64,000 nucleotides of DNA from Flavobacteriaceae bacterium (lineage in GTDB: Bacteria > Bacteroidota > Bacteroidia > Flavobacteriales > Weeksellaceae). The translations under genes were made by a program, and so were the position numbers. The notes under the pieces are model-generated. The model was not told where the DNA came from. It was given only the letters and a program-made list of their open reading frames with translations, and searched no databases. This document shows, piece after piece, positions 33,983 to 43,796 of the stretch. The DNA is taken from NCBI GenBank assembly GCA_012522185.1, contig JAAYKY010000049.1, positions 1-64,000 on the forward strand, in the 5' to 3' direction. The first letter of the stretch is position 1. Each line of letters begins with the position of its first letter.

Positions 33983-34471
33983 ATGAAACTTAAACTTCAT
34001 TTTATTTCATTATTATTTCCAATCACTTTATTCACTCAGGACCAACCTTGTATAGACCCTAAGCGACCTAAATATGCTACAGGTCCTCATCCGAAAGCTT
34101 CTCCTATTTTTCCGGGCTGTGAGTCTTTCAAAGAAAATAATGATTCTTTGAATAGCTGTTTCGGAAGAAAAATTAGTCAGTTGATTGCTGAAAAATTAGA
34201 TAAAAAATATGGTGTTGGTGAGATTTCTGATAGTTTGAGTTATTATCAAAACAAGGTTAGGATTTACATAACCCAAAATGGAAGTATGAAATTGAATTTG
34301 GTCAATAAATTTCACACTCAATTTGAAAATATTTTAGTTCAAAAACTCAATGAAGTCTCGAATGAAATTATAGGAATTATTCCTGCTAAATACGAAGGGA
34401 ATTATTGCGCTCCTCTTTATTACACTTTACCTTTGACAATTGAATTATCTGAAGTTGAAACTTCCCAATAA
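33983..34471 (+). CDS. Secreted TonB_C-like protein (cluster member 2, diverged)
   Basis: The 162-residue protein has a signal peptide (FISLLFPITLFTQ) and the characteristic PIFPGCESFKENNDSLNSC motif, which spaces two cysteines like in its paralogues. The remainder is more diverged (RKISQLIAEKL, VRIYITQNGSMKLN, YYTLPLTIELSE). Its TonB_C core lacks the Gly-rich turn of member 1. It starts 23 bp after member 1 and ends 29 bp before the WG-repeat gene. Confidence 0.65.
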   Translation: MKLKLHFISLLFPITLFTQDQPCIDPKRPKYATGPHPKASPIFPGCESFKENNDSLNSCFGRKISQLIAEKLDKKYGVGEISDSLSYYQNKVRIYITQNGSMKLNLVNKFHTQFENILVQKLNEVSNEIIGIIPAKYEGNYCAPLYYTLPLTIELSEVETSQ

Positions 34472-34500
34472 ATTTATCAATCATTAAGCAAAATCAATAC

Positions 34501-36183
34501 ATGAAATTATATTTTATACTCTTTACAATTATTCTAACCTTCGGACAATCAATTGCTCAAAAGCCATTTAAAATCAATTCGGAAGGAGAATTGTCCAAAT
34601 CCCAATACGAAAAATTGCTGAAATCCAAAGGGTATGACGCCGTTTCCAACTTTGATACGGTTAATGTCAATCCTTTGCTGATCTATGCGGTGTATGTAAA
34701 AAAGGGAAAATTGGGTATTTTAGACCATACAGGAAAGGAAATAACGGAAGCTAAATACGATCGAATTTGGGGATTGCAAAAAGATGCTGTTTTGGGCGTG
34801 AATTATTATCCAGATCATTACATTGTTCAGATTCATGAAAAAGCGGGCGTGCTTAAAAATACTGGAAAAGAGGTAATTCCGATGGAGTATTTTTTTATAA
34901 CTTATGGTAAACGTTTAAGTGAAAAGTTTGAAAAAGTTCAATTTTTTGTAGCAAAATCGGAATCAGGCGATAAATATTTGAATATCCAAGGCAATGAAAT
35001 TTCTAAACCCGAAGAATCCAAAGAACAAATCCGCAATTCAACTCAAAGTTCGCCTACTCCCAAAGCAAAAACATATACCGATGAAAATCCTTATGGAAAT
35101 GTCATCAGGAAATGGGGGAAATTTGGCGTTGTGGAAGCACAAATAGATGGGAAATACCAACAGGGCGTTGTCAATTTAGAAACCAAGAAAGTTCTCATTC
35201 CCATTGAATATGGATATGTAATCATCGATCGGTTTCAACGTTTTATTGCAGGGAACTATACAAAGGATAACTTTGCATTGTATGATACAATTGGTGTAGC
35301 ATTGAAAAAAGATTTCGAAAAAATTGAAGAATCCAATGGAATTTATTTTCTCACCAAAGATTCGAAAATTGCGTATTTCGATGAAGATTTAAAGCAATTA
35401 TCAGATTTTGAATTTGAAAAGTATGCCTTTCATTCCAAAAATCGAATTCTGACATACAAAGGAGGTAAAAAAGGAATGATTGATTTGTCGGGTAAAACGA
35501 TCATCCCCTTTGAGTATGATAACTTGAATTTCATCACCTATCAAGTCGGCTCCAAATTAGATCTTGACCCTTTGATTCGAGCGACCAAGGGCAAAAAATA
35601 CGGAATCATAGATTTCAATGGAGAGATTTTAATTCCTGTGGAATTTGACAGAGTGGATACCCAGATTGCTACAAGAGAGAAAGAACGAAGATACATGGGC
35701 TCAGGTGAACGAATGCCCGTTGACCATACTATTACCGAAAACAATCAATATTTTCTCGTTCAGAAAGATGGATTGCAGGGTTTGTTTGGAAAGGACTTTT
35801 CTATTTTGTTGCCTGTTGAATTTAGCGAAATACTCAAAGCTGACAATGGTAAATTTGTACATGTTGTACAGCGCGATAAGATGAAAAACAGAAGTGAAGG
35901 ATTGTTTAACGTTATGAAAAAAGAGTATTTATTTGAAATAGCACCGGGTGCAGATTATTCCTTTAAATACGGTCGTCATATCCTTTCGAAAAAAGAAGGG
36001 AAATTTGCTTTGTACAATTTGGAAGGAGAGCAAATCATTCCTTACCAAGAAAATGAAATTTCTGGAATAAACTCAATCTATAATGGACTGACACAGATTT
36101 ACAGTTATAGCCCAGAAAACGCTGTGTTATACATAGGTCAACATGGTATTTCAAGTGAATTTGTAGAAGTAGATTCATTTTAG
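34501..36183 (+). CDS. WG repeat-containing exported protein
   Basis: The 560-residue protein has a signal peptide (ILFTIILTFGQSIAQ) and repeated WG-type units: KGKLGILDHTGKEITEAKYD, KAGVLKNTGKEVIPMEY, GKFGVVEAQ, KKGMIDLSGKTIIPFEYDNL, KKYGIIDFNGEILIPVEFD and GLQGLFGKDFSILLPVEF. WG (KWG) repeats form beta-propeller-like arrays for binding proteins or glycans. At least seven units are visible. Between them is a disordered stretch (STQSSPTPKAKTYTD). It is on the same strand as the TonB_C-like genes on either side. Confidence 0.85.
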   Translation: MKLYFILFTIILTFGQSIAQKPFKINSEGELSKSQYEKLLKSKGYDAVSNFDTVNVNPLLIYAVYVKKGKLGILDHTGKEITEAKYDRIWGLQKDAVLGVNYYPDHYIVQIHEKAGVLKNTGKEVIPMEYFFITYGKRLSEKFEKVQFFVAKSESGDKYLNIQGNEISKPEESKEQIRNSTQSSPTPKAKTYTDENPYGNVIRKWGKFGVVEAQIDGKYQQGVVNLETKKVLIPIEYGYVIIDRFQRFIAGNYTKDNFALYDTIGVALKKDFEKIEESNGIYFLTKDSKIAYFDEDLKQLSDFEFEKYAFHSKNRILTYKGGKKGMIDLSGKTIIPFEYDNLNFITYQVGSKLDLDPLIRATKGKKYGIIDFNGEILIPVEFDRVDTQIATREKERRYMGSGERMPVDHTITENNQYFLVQKDGLQGLFGKDFSILLPVEFSEILKADNGKFVHVVQRDKMKNRSEGLFNVMKKEYLFEIAPGADYSFKYGRHILSKKEGKFALYNLEGEQIIPYQENEISGINSIYNGLTQIYSYSPENAVLYIGQHGISSEFVEVDSF

Positions 36184-36357
36184 ATGATTTCTGGGCTCAA
36201 CTGCACAAAACGAATTATGAAATCGCAATTCTCTATTTTTTTGTTAGAATTTGTTCAAATAAAATAAATCTAAAAAGGGTGAAGAATAATTATTTTAGTA
36301 AATTTAAAATTCACCTTATCTGAAATTATAATTCAGATAATAATTAAATCTAATTGA

Positions 36358-37242
36358 ATGAGAAAAATATTATTCGCTTTATTTTTAGTTCTCCCGTTTT
36401 CGTTTGCATTTGCTCAAGTCGAAAAGCCTGAAATCAGCCAATCCAAAAGCGATTCAGCCAATTTCACGGCAAGAGAAGTAAAGGAAATGGCCGTTTTTCC
36501 AGGTTGCGAATCGGAAACTGAAAAGACGGCACTTGTCAGATGCTTTCAACAAAGAATCAGTGAATTGTTGATTGGGAAACTATGGGATTTCTCCGAGGAA
36601 ATGGAAAGATTAAACAAGGAGGAGGCAATTGCAAGAATTCAGTTTGTGGTAGATAAAAATGGCAAATTGATCCAAATAAAGGCTTTGGAAGGTGGGATGC
36701 CAGAGTTGGCTGCAGCTTCGTCAAAAGCTATTGAAGAAATTGCGGCAGAAATTCAGCCCATTCGTCCGGCGACGCTTGAAGACGGTTCGCCGGTTAATCT
36801 GGTTTTTCAGCTTCCGGTAAAGTATAGAATTGAATTGAATGAAACTACGGATGAGCCCGATGAGCCGGAATATGAATGGGACGAAGTGGTTTTGGCGACT
36901 TTGACCGATGGTGAAATCCGATACGAAATTCGGGCATCCAAACTTCATAATTTCTCCGTTTATGAAGTGCGTCCCAACCCAAGTATTTTTCTTGGAAACT
37001 TTGCGACGATGGATGAAATTGCAATCACCGAACCTTATCGATCCATTTTTCAGAACAATAAAAAAATCCTGATTACAGAAGGAATGAAGGACGAAATTCT
37101 TTATACATTCTACAACAAGGAAGAAGATCCTTCCAATGTCTATATTTATCAATTAAAAGAAGGAGAAGAAGTTTTGCTGGAGAAAATGAGTTATTATGAT
37201 TTCTATATGAGTTCAAAATATTCTGAATTTTTTCTGAGATAA
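36358..37242 (+). CDS. Secreted TonB_C-like protein (cluster member 3)
   Basis: The 294-residue protein has a signal peptide, the REVKEMAVFPGCESETEKTA motif, a TonB_C domain (ARIQFVVDKNGKLIQIKALE, AEIQPIRPATLEDGSPVNL, VFQLPVKYRIEL) and an extra C-terminal half of about 130 residues. That half carries IRYEIRASKLHNFSVYEVRP and FLGNFATMDEI. The second half recurs in the next gene, so it is a real domain without a name that I know. The gene begins after a 174-bp gap and is likely expressed separately from the WG gene. Confidence 0.75.
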   Translation: MRKILFALFLVLPFSFAFAQVEKPEISQSKSDSANFTAREVKEMAVFPGCESETEKTALVRCFQQRISELLIGKLWDFSEEMERLNKEEAIARIQFVVDKNGKLIQIKALEGGMPELAAASSKAIEEIAAEIQPIRPATLEDGSPVNLVFQLPVKYRIELNETTDEPDEPEYEWDEVVLATLTDGEIRYEIRASKLHNFSVYEVRPNPSIFLGNFATMDEIAITEPYRSIFQNNKKILITEGMKDEILYTFYNKEEDPSNVYIYQLKEGEEVLLEKMSYYDFYMSSKYSEFFLR

Positions 37243-37287
37243 ATCGATGGATTTAAGGAATCTACTTAGATTTGTATAAATCTGATT

Positions 37288-38175
37288 TTGAAACAATTAT
37301 TTACATATCTACTTATTATTCTTTTGGCTTGCTTGGGTCAGGCTCAGGAACAGCAATTGTATCAGATGAATCAAATTGCGGAAATGGCTGTTTTTCCTGG
37401 TTGTGGAAAAATTAAAACATCGTCCAAAAAGAAACTTTCTGATTGCTTTTCTGAACAAATTTCCTATCGATTGATAAATCAACTCAGTGATATCGATGAA
37501 ACACTTTCAAAAAGCGGAATTGATGAGGCTCATGCTGTTCTTCAGTTCGTTATATCGCGCGAAGGAATTCTAATAGGTCTCGAGGAATTGGAAGGAAGCA
37601 ACCCCATTTTGGCGGAAGCGGCTATGATTGCTTTGGAGAAAATCTCCAGCGAAGTGCCGCCCATTCGCCCGGCAAAACTTAAAAACGGTGAAGCCGTTAA
37701 TTTACTATTCCAATTGCCACTTAGTTTTCAAGTGGAATCCAAATATGTCGAGTCGGCTTTGCCGGATTATCCGGTCGATGAAATAGTTTTGTTTACACTT
37801 TTACCTGAAAATGAAAACCTTCGCTACGAAGTTCGTTTGTTCCAAAACAAAGATTTGAAGATTTATGAAGTAAAAGAAAATCAAAGCCTTTTTTTGGGTA
37901 AATTTCTGACTCTGGGAGAAGTAGGGTCCTCGGAGCCCTATAAAACACTGATGGAAAAATACCGTCTAAAGGATAAGATTTTGGTGACGGACGGTTATCT
38001 GGACGAAGATTTTTTTGAAATTTATATTTACAACCTATTTGATTCGGCAACGAGAAAACCGGTTTATGTGGAAGTGGTTCAAATTAAAAATCAGAAAACC
38101 GAATCGGTATTCAAATTTAAAAATGAAGCCGAATTCGTGAATTCGAGATTTGTTTCCTTGATTTACAGAGATTAA
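37288..38175 (+). CDS. Secreted TonB_C-like protein (cluster member 4, paralogue of member 3)
   Basis: The 295-residue protein starts at TTG and is a full-length paralogue of member 3. It shares a signal peptide (YLLIILLACLGQAQ), QIAEMAVFPGCGKIKTSSKK, AVLQFVISREGILIGLEELEG, VPPIRPAKLKNGEAVNLLFQ and a second domain with LRYEVRLFQNKDLKIYEVKE and FLGKFLTLGEVGSS. Gene duplication is evident. ndk follows 72 bp downstream, with no terminator that I can see between them. Confidence 0.75.
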   Translation: MKQLFTYLLIILLACLGQAQEQQLYQMNQIAEMAVFPGCGKIKTSSKKKLSDCFSEQISYRLINQLSDIDETLSKSGIDEAHAVLQFVISREGILIGLEELEGSNPILAEAAMIALEKISSEVPPIRPAKLKNGEAVNLLFQLPLSFQVESKYVESALPDYPVDEIVLFTLLPENENLRYEVRLFQNKDLKIYEVKENQSLFLGKFLTLGEVGSSEPYKTLMEKYRLKDKILVTDGYLDEDFFEIYIYNLFDSATRKPVYVEVVQIKNQKTESVFKFKNEAEFVNSRFVSLIYRD

Positions 38176-38247
38176 CATTCTTTTCACGCGGAAGTCTTTC
38201 GCCTTCTCCAAAATTCTGACTATTTTTGCCGCTCAAAATTAAAATAA

Positions 38248-38673
38248 ATGTCAGGAAAGATTACACTCACGATGATTAAGCCCGATGCCGTAAAAAACGG
38301 ACACATCGGAAATATTTTGGCAGATATCACCCATGCCGGTTTTAAAATCAAAGCCATGAAACTAACTCAGCTTTCAAGAAGAGATGCCGAAATGTTTTAT
38401 GCAGTTCACAAAGAACGTCCTTTTTTCAAAGATTTGGTGGATTTCATGATTTCAGGTCCTATTGTTGCAGCGGTTTTGGAAAAAGACAATGCGATTGAGG
38501 ATTTCCGAACGCTGATTGGTGCTACCAATCCCAAAGAAGCAGCGGAAGGAACGATCCGTAATAAATACGCTGAATCGATTGATGCCAACGCAGTTCATGG
38601 TTCGGATAGTGATGAAAACGCAATCATCGAAGCTGGATTTCATTTTTCCGACAGAGAAATTTATAGTTATTAA
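38248..38673 (+). CDS. ndk: Nucleoside diphosphate kinase
   Basis: The 141-residue enzyme transfers gamma-phosphate between nucleotides by a phosphohistidine. [13 protein letters not shown] opens the fold, [17 protein letters not shown] and [12 protein letters not shown] follow, with His117 as the catalytic residue in the latter. Length and motif order are typical. A strong hairpin terminator lies 22 bp after the stop, so the gene ends its transcript here. Confidence 0.98.
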   Translation: MSGKITLTMIKPDAVKNGHIGNILADITHAGFKIKAMKLTQLSRRDAEMFYAVHKERPFFKDLVDFMISGPIVAAVLEKDNAIEDFRTLIGATNPKEAAEGTIRNKYAESIDANAVHGSDSDENAIIEAGFHFSDREIYSY

Positions 38674-38694
38674 TTTGTTGAAGAAATAGATAAG

Positions 38695-38720
38695 ACCGCA
38701 TCAAAAGATGCGGTTTTTTT
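38695..38720 (+). terminator. Rho-independent terminator after ndk
   Basis: ACCGCATC (38695-38702) pairs with GATGCGGT (38707-38714) around AAAA, followed by seven T. Confidence 0.88.
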
Positions 38721-38755
38721 GTTTAAATAAGTTAAATTAGTCCAATAAAATTTTT

Positions 38756-39319
38756 ATGAATAAATCAGGCTGTGGCTGGGAAGGTAAAGAAGAAATCTAC
38801 GTGAAATACCACGATGAGGAATGGGGAGTTCCCGTACGGGACGATGCACGACAATTTGAATTTCTCATTCTGGAAACCTTTCAGGCAGGGCTGAGTTGGA
38901 TTACGATTTTGCGAAAACGGGAAAATTTCAGAAAGGCTTTGGATAATTTTGACTACAAAAAAATTGCTTTGTACAATGAAGAGAAGATTCAATCGTTATT
39001 AAAAGACGAAGGAATCATCCGAAACCGTTTGAAAATACGGGCAACTGTAAGTAATGCCCAGGCTTTTATGAAAGTTCAGGAAGAATTCGGTTCTTTTACA
39101 GATTACATTTGGGGATTTGTCAATCACAAACCTATAAATGAGAAAAGAAAAACCTTGAAAGAGATTCCGGCTACATCTGAATTGTCGGACAAACTGAGTA
39201 AAGATTTGAAAAAAAGAGGATTTAAATTTGTAGGAAGTACAGTAGTTTATGCACATTTGCAAGCAACAGGTATAATAAATGATCACCTTGTGGATTGTTT
39301 CAGACATTCAGAAGTTTGA
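38756..39319 (+). CDS. tag: DNA-3-methyladenine glycosylase I
   Basis: The 187-residue base-excision enzyme removes 3-methyladenine. Zinc ligands of the family are recognisable: Cys6 in KSGCGWEG, His19 in KYHDEEWGVP, and the C-terminal His and Cys in NDHLVDCFRH. The pocket sequence QFEFLILETFQAGLSW is typical. It sits 36 bp past the ndk terminator with no obvious promoter box in the gap. Confidence 0.96.
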   Translation: MNKSGCGWEGKEEIYVKYHDEEWGVPVRDDARQFEFLILETFQAGLSWITILRKRENFRKALDNFDYKKIALYNEEKIQSLLKDEGIIRNRLKIRATVSNAQAFMKVQEEFGSFTDYIWGFVNHKPINEKRKTLKEIPATSELSDKLSKDLKKRGFKFVGSTVVYAHLQATGIINDHLVDCFRHSEV

Positions 39320-39374
39320 ACGCAACCCAAGATTGAGTTAAACGTCAAATTATAATAAAATAGGAATTTTTAAT

Positions 39375-40343
39375 ATGAAAAAGATGAACCCAATAGCCAT
39401 GGCAGTTGTTTTGATTGTTTCCATGGTTAGTTTTTATCAGTGTACACACGATGAAGAGTTGTTTGCAGGATTTCCAGTAGTGCATGATTTTCAAAACCTT
39501 CAGCAGTTACACGATACCTTAACGTTAAATGATACGGTAGGATTGAGTATATCGGATCCTACCATTGAAAATATAATTCAGGGAACTCAAGGCACCAAAT
39601 TAATTATCCCTGCAAACTCATTGACCCTTCCCGGTGGTGGAGAAGCAACCCCTCCCTTTTCGGTTTCAATGCTTGAAATTTTTAAACGAGGCGATATGAT
39701 TCGACACAATGTACAGACTTTTGCAGGTCAAAGTCCATTGGTTTCGGGAGGAGTTCTTTGGCTTCAAATAAAAGATGCAAACGGTGCTACTCTAGCGCTG
39801 AACGGAGTTCAGGCGGTATTGCCTTATCGAACCAATGCCTCTGGATACGAGAACGATATGCAACATTATACAGGAACCAATCAATCCGCACCATCGGGTT
39901 CGCAAATTGTTTCGTGGGGAGCCGGAAGCTCGGAAGTAACTTATAATGCAGGGGCAGGTGTAAGCGGAGAATTTACCATCGCAACTGTTTCAAACGGTTG
40001 GAATCACGCAGCCTCCCCGCTTCAAATTCCTGACGGACAAGCCACACAATTTTCAGTAAGAGTGCCTAATTCTTCTGATTTTTCACAAACCGAAGTATTT
40101 TTTACGATGAATGAATTTACAACGGTTGCCGCTTTGACTTCAGTTCAGGGCGATGCCATTTCAACCTTTACAGGAACTGTTCCCACAGGAGCTCAAGGTA
40201 AATTAGTAGCTATTTCTTTGGTAGAAGGTGCTTTGCATTTTGGAGTTTTGGATGTGACGGTTTCAGGGGATGATGAATTCAGTGTGAGTGTTCAGCCCGG
40301 AACTGTGCCGGAATTTCAGTCTTTGCTTTCTGCAATGAATTAA
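39375..40343 (+). CDS. Hypothetical lipoprotein
   Basis: The 322-residue protein begins with a lipoprotein signal (MVSFYQC with Cys23). The mature part is rich in small residues and beta strands: GTKLIIPANSLTLPGGGEAT, GGVLWLQIKDANGATLALNG and AVLPYRTNASGYENDMQHY. It resembles the beta-sandwich lipoproteins that flavobacteria place on the cell surface, but the family is not known to me. The gene is monocistronic, between tag and a converging DUF1275 gene. Confidence 0.65.
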   Translation: MKKMNPIAMAVVLIVSMVSFYQCTHDEELFAGFPVVHDFQNLQQLHDTLTLNDTVGLSISDPTIENIIQGTQGTKLIIPANSLTLPGGGEATPPFSVSMLEIFKRGDMIRHNVQTFAGQSPLVSGGVLWLQIKDANGATLALNGVQAVLPYRTNASGYENDMQHYTGTNQSAPSGSQIVSWGAGSSEVTYNAGAGVSGEFTIATVSNGWNHAASPLQIPDGQATQFSVRVPNSSDFSQTEVFFTMNEFTTVAALTSVQGDAISTFTGTVPTGAQGKLVAISLVEGALHFGVLDVTVSGDDEFSVSVQPGTVPEFQSLLSAMN

Positions 40344-40380
40344 ATCAATTCAAAAAATAATTAGAAAATCCGGTGAGCTT

Positions 40381-41112
40381 TCATCGGATTTTTTGTTGAA
40401 ATCTTCTTTGAACCATTTTCAATCGGACTCTCATCTGGTCGTAAATCAATCCGATAAATAAAATGAATGCCGATACAATAAGAAGTTTCAGTCCGAAATA
40501 AGAATAAGTCAGCGAACTCAAAGTTCCACCCAAAAAGAAAAATAGGATGATAGTGGCTCTTAGTTTAATCGAAGCCTGTAATTTTGTTTTTTGACGGAAA
40601 CCTTTGTAGAAAAACAATTGCGCGATTTCAATTCCTAAATCTGTAAATAATCCAGTCAGGTGAGTGGTTCTGACGACCGAATTGGAAATCATCGTCACCA
40701 ACGCATTTTGTAATCCCATGGCAAACAATAAACTATAAGCGACGTAGGTAATGGATCTTTCCAGCATGATTTCACCGAAAATTCCCGTGAATAATAAAAC
40801 CAGTGCTTCTAAAATAACCGGAATGATGAAAATATAGCGCTCGTTTTTTCGGTTCATATATTCAATGAGGATTCCGGAGGTGAAAGAACCCAAAAAAAAG
40901 AAAACGACAAAGAGAAAATAAACCAGTCCGCGCCAAGTGTTTAAGCTGTAAACTTCATCCACAAAAAACGCAAAATGCCCGGTGACATTTGTGGTGAGCT
41001 GATGAATCGCAAGGAAACCTATGATGTTCACCATTCCCGCCACAAATGACAAAAGCGAAGCAATCCGAAGATTATGCTTCAGCGTTCTGTATTTACCCTT
41101 GTGCCTGAACAT
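40381..41112 (-). CDS. DUF1275 (YoaK) family membrane protein
   Basis: The 243-residue protein has six predicted membrane helices and the YoaK/DUF1275 signature: SLLSFVAGMVNIIGFLAIHQ, TTNVTGHFAFF, FVVFFFLGSFTSGILIEY, and AMGLQNALVTMISNSVVRTTHLTG (TGLFTDLG). Its function is unknown. Related E. coli YoaK and YpjA-like proteins are not characterised in detail. It converges with the lipoprotein gene and lies 70 bp downstream of glnS on the same strand. Confidence 0.88.
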   Translation of the reverse strand: MFRHKGKYRTLKHNLRIASLLSFVAGMVNIIGFLAIHQLTTNVTGHFAFFVDEVYSLNTWRGLVYFLFVVFFFLGSFTSGILIEYMNRKNERYIFIIPVILEALVLLFTGIFGEIMLERSITYVAYSLLFAMGLQNALVTMISNSVVRTTHLTGLFTDLGIEIAQLFFYKGFRQKTKLQASIKLRATIILFFFLGGTLSSLTYSYFGLKLLIVSAFILFIGLIYDQMRVRLKMVQRRFQQKIR

Positions 41113-41182
41113 TCCTCATAAAATAAGCAATTAAAGCTGGAAAGCAAATGAAAAGATCAGACGCCCGAAATGGAGTTGCGTC

Positions 41183-42868
41183 TTATTTTTTCTGTTCTTT
41201 CGCCCAAGTATCGCGCAATCCTACCGTTCGGTTGAAAACCCATTTTTCGTCGGTGGAATCCCGATCCATTGCAAAATATCCGATTCGCTGAAATTGGAAT
41301 TTATCTTCCGGTTGGGCATTTTTCAACGAAGGTTCCGCAAAACCCTGAACGACTTTCATCGAATCGGGATTTACGAATTGCAAGAAGTCACCGTCGCCGG
41401 CTTCGTCCGGAGATTCCACTGTAAACAATCGGTCGTACAATCGAACTTCAATCGGAATGTTCTCCGTTGCCGAAACCCAATGCAAAGTTCCTTTTACCTT
41501 TCGCATACTGGCTTCAGAACCTGAGCCTGATTTGGACTCCGGATCATATTCCGCAAAAATCGTGGTGATATTTCCATTGTCATCTTTCTCAACTCGTGTG
41601 GCTTTCACGATGTAAGCTCCTTTCAGTCGAACTTCATTTCCGATGGATAGACGGAAGAACTTCTTAGGTGCTTCTTCCATGAAATCATCACGCTCGATGT
41701 AAAGTTCTCGCGTAAATGGAACCTCTCTCATTCCCGCCGACTCATCCTCCGGATTATTTTCAACGGTTAAATTTTCAACTTTTCCTTCGGGATAATTTTC
41801 GATGACGAGTTTTACTGGATTAATTACGGCAAAAACACGCGGAGCAATTTTATTTAGATGGTCACGAATGCTGAATTCCAAAAGAGAAATATCGATCAGA
41901 TTGTCACGTTTTGCAACCCCGGCTTTGTCCCAAAATTCACGAATGGATTCGGGCGTATAACCTCTTCTTCTCAAACCGGAAATCGTCGGCATTCGCGGGT
42001 CATCCCAACCGGTTACAACACCTTCGTCCACCAATAATTTCAGTTTGCGTTTGGACGTAATCATATAGCTGACGTTTCCACGGGCGAATTCTCTTTGTTT
42101 GGGTTTAAAAGGATGTTCAGGTATTTCCACCTGCTCCAAATACCATTCGTACAAAGGACGGTGGTTTTCAAATTCGAGCGAACAAAGCGAATGAGAAATT
42201 CCTTCGACATAATCCGATTCGCCGTGTGCCCAATCATACATCGGATAGATTTTCCATTTGTCACCCGTTCTATGGTGTTCTTTGTGCAAAACACGGTACA
42301 TCACCGGGTCGCGCATATTCATATTGGGCGAAGCCATATCGACTTTTGCACGCAAAACGTGGGAACCTTCCGGGAATTCACCGTTTTTCATTTTTTCGAA
42401 CAATTCCAAATTTTCTTCTACAGAACGTTGTCTGCAAGGCGATTCAATTCCGGGTTCGAAAGGTGTTTTCCGCTGTTCATTGATCACTTCAGATGGTTGA
42501 TCATCGACATAAGCTTTTCCATCTTTGATCATTTGAATGGCCCAATTGTAAAGGGTTTCGAAATAATCCGAAGCAAATCTCTCTTCGTCCCATTGAAATC
42601 CAAGCCATTTTACATCTTCGCGGATGGAATCCACAAATTCCTGTTCCTCTTTGGCGGGATTGGTGTCGTCAAAACGCAGATTGACGGGCGCACCGTATTT
42701 TTCGCCTAATCCGAAGTTGATGCAAATCGCTTTGGCGTGACCAATGTGCAGATAACCATTGGGTTCAGGCGGAAAGCGGAAACGGAGATTTTCTCGAGAA
42801 TAATCTTTGGCTAAATCTTCTTCTATAATTTGTTCAATAAAATTGAGTGGTTTTTTTTCTTCTTCCAT
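41183..42868 (-). CDS. glnS: Glutaminyl-tRNA synthetase
   Basis: The 561-residue class I synthetase carries RFPPEPNGYLHIGHAKAI with HIGH at residues 41-44, LRFDDTNPAKEEQEFVD, YDWAHGESDYVEGISHS and the KMSKS equivalent ITSKRKLKLL. After them comes the anticodon-binding beta-barrel pair. The ERDDFMEEAPKKFFRLSIGN segment is also standard. It separates this lineage from bacteria that make Gln-tRNA through GatCAB only. TAAATTTG lies upstream in the promoter gap (about 42894). Confidence 0.97.
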   Translation of the reverse strand: MEEEKKPLNFIEQIIEEDLAKDYSRENLRFRFPPEPNGYLHIGHAKAICINFGLGEKYGAPVNLRFDDTNPAKEEQEFVDSIREDVKWLGFQWDEERFASDYFETLYNWAIQMIKDGKAYVDDQPSEVINEQRKTPFEPGIESPCRQRSVEENLELFEKMKNGEFPEGSHVLRAKVDMASPNMNMRDPVMYRVLHKEHHRTGDKWKIYPMYDWAHGESDYVEGISHSLCSLEFENHRPLYEWYLEQVEIPEHPFKPKQREFARGNVSYMITSKRKLKLLVDEGVVTGWDDPRMPTISGLRRRGYTPESIREFWDKAGVAKRDNLIDISLLEFSIRDHLNKIAPRVFAVINPVKLVIENYPEGKVENLTVENNPEDESAGMREVPFTRELYIERDDFMEEAPKKFFRLSIGNEVRLKGAYIVKATRVEKDDNGNITTIFAEYDPESKSGSGSEASMRKVKGTLHWVSATENIPIEVRLYDRLFTVESPDEAGDGDFLQFVNPDSMKVVQGFAEPSLKNAQPEDKFQFQRIGYFAMDRDSTDEKWVFNRTVGLRDTWAKEQKK

Positions 42869-42987
42869 TGTGATGCTGAATAGAAGTGCAAATTTAGGTT
42901 TTTTTAACTATAATTGTAGGAAGTATTGGGTACAAAGTATTTTGAACTAGGACTTAATTTAATTTTAATTATCTTAAACATAGATTT

Positions 42988-43689
42988 ATGAAAAATCGAC
43001 TGCTTTTTTTGTGGATTTCAATTTTATTTGGAACTTTTTTGTTTGGGCAGGAAAAATTGAAAGTTACGTATGAGGAAGTAAGTGACCTCGAGGTGTTGAG
43101 AGAACTCGGAATTGAAATTTCAGGAAGAACCTTTCATTTAATTGTTGCTAATGAAGAATCGGATTATTCTAGCATTGAAAAGATTAATAATTCCCAAAAT
43201 CTTTCAGGAAATAGAATAATAGATTTACCCAAATCCGCTATTTATAAAAACACAAAAGAGCTTTTTTCGCTTCAATCTGATAAAATTGGCAATGAAAATT
43301 ATTTAGTTCAAGACTCTTTGACGCAATTTAATTGGGAATTAACTCGAGAAGCTAAAACAATTTTAGGATTTCCCGTTCGAAAGGCAATGACAACTAATAA
43401 AAACGCTATGGTAACTGCTTGGTTTTCGCCTCAATTAAAATTTAATACCGGGCCAGATCAATTTTGGGGATTGCCGGGATTAATTTTGGAGATAGAATCC
43501 AGAGTAAATGTTGATGATAAAGAGTCAGTCAGAGCTTTTATAGCCGTTGAGGTTGAAGTTATTTCTGATAGCCAAAAGCTAAGGCCATCAAATGGAAAAC
43601 TCATTTCAAAAGAAAAATTCAATGAGAAAGTCAAGGTTTACAGAGAAAAAAGAGACGAGATGTACAGCGGCGGCGTAGATAAAGATTAA
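42988..43689 (+). CDS. GLPGLI family secreted protein
   Basis: The 233-residue protein has a signal peptide (LLFLWISILFGTFLFGQ) and the family-defining phrase GPDQFWGLPGLILEIE. The pattern TREAKTILGFPVRKAMTTN and AWFSPQLKFNTGP is typical. GLPGLI proteins are abundant in Bacteroidota, often in repeated clusters; the function is unknown but exported. It lies next to the REP/RAYT element, which follows directly. Confidence 0.88.
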   Translation: MKNRLLFLWISILFGTFLFGQEKLKVTYEEVSDLEVLRELGIEISGRTFHLIVANEESDYSSIEKINNSQNLSGNRIIDLPKSAIYKNTKELFSLQSDKIGNENYLVQDSLTQFNWELTREAKTILGFPVRKAMTTNKNAMVTAWFSPQLKFNTGPDQFWGLPGLILEIESRVNVDDKESVRAFIAVEVEVISDSQKLRPSNGKLISKEKFNEKVKVYREKRDEMYSGGVDKD

Positions 43690-43690
43690 G

Positions 43691-43731
43691 CCCACGAATT
43701 CATTCGTGGGTGATAAGAATTCATTCGTGGG
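43691..43731. repeat. REP hairpins left of the RAYT gene
   Basis: CCCACGAATTCATTCGTGGG (43691-43710) is a perfect hairpin. A second half, GAATTCATTCGTGGG, occurs at 43717-43731. It begins next to the stop of the GLPGLI gene. A further T-rich hairpin AAACCATTTTAATGGTTTT lies at about 43745-43763 upstream of the transposase. Confidence 0.8.
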
Positions 43732-43796
43732 AAACAAATTGTTGAAACCATTTTAATGGTTTTTTTTGTAATTTTCACATACAAAACCAACAATCT

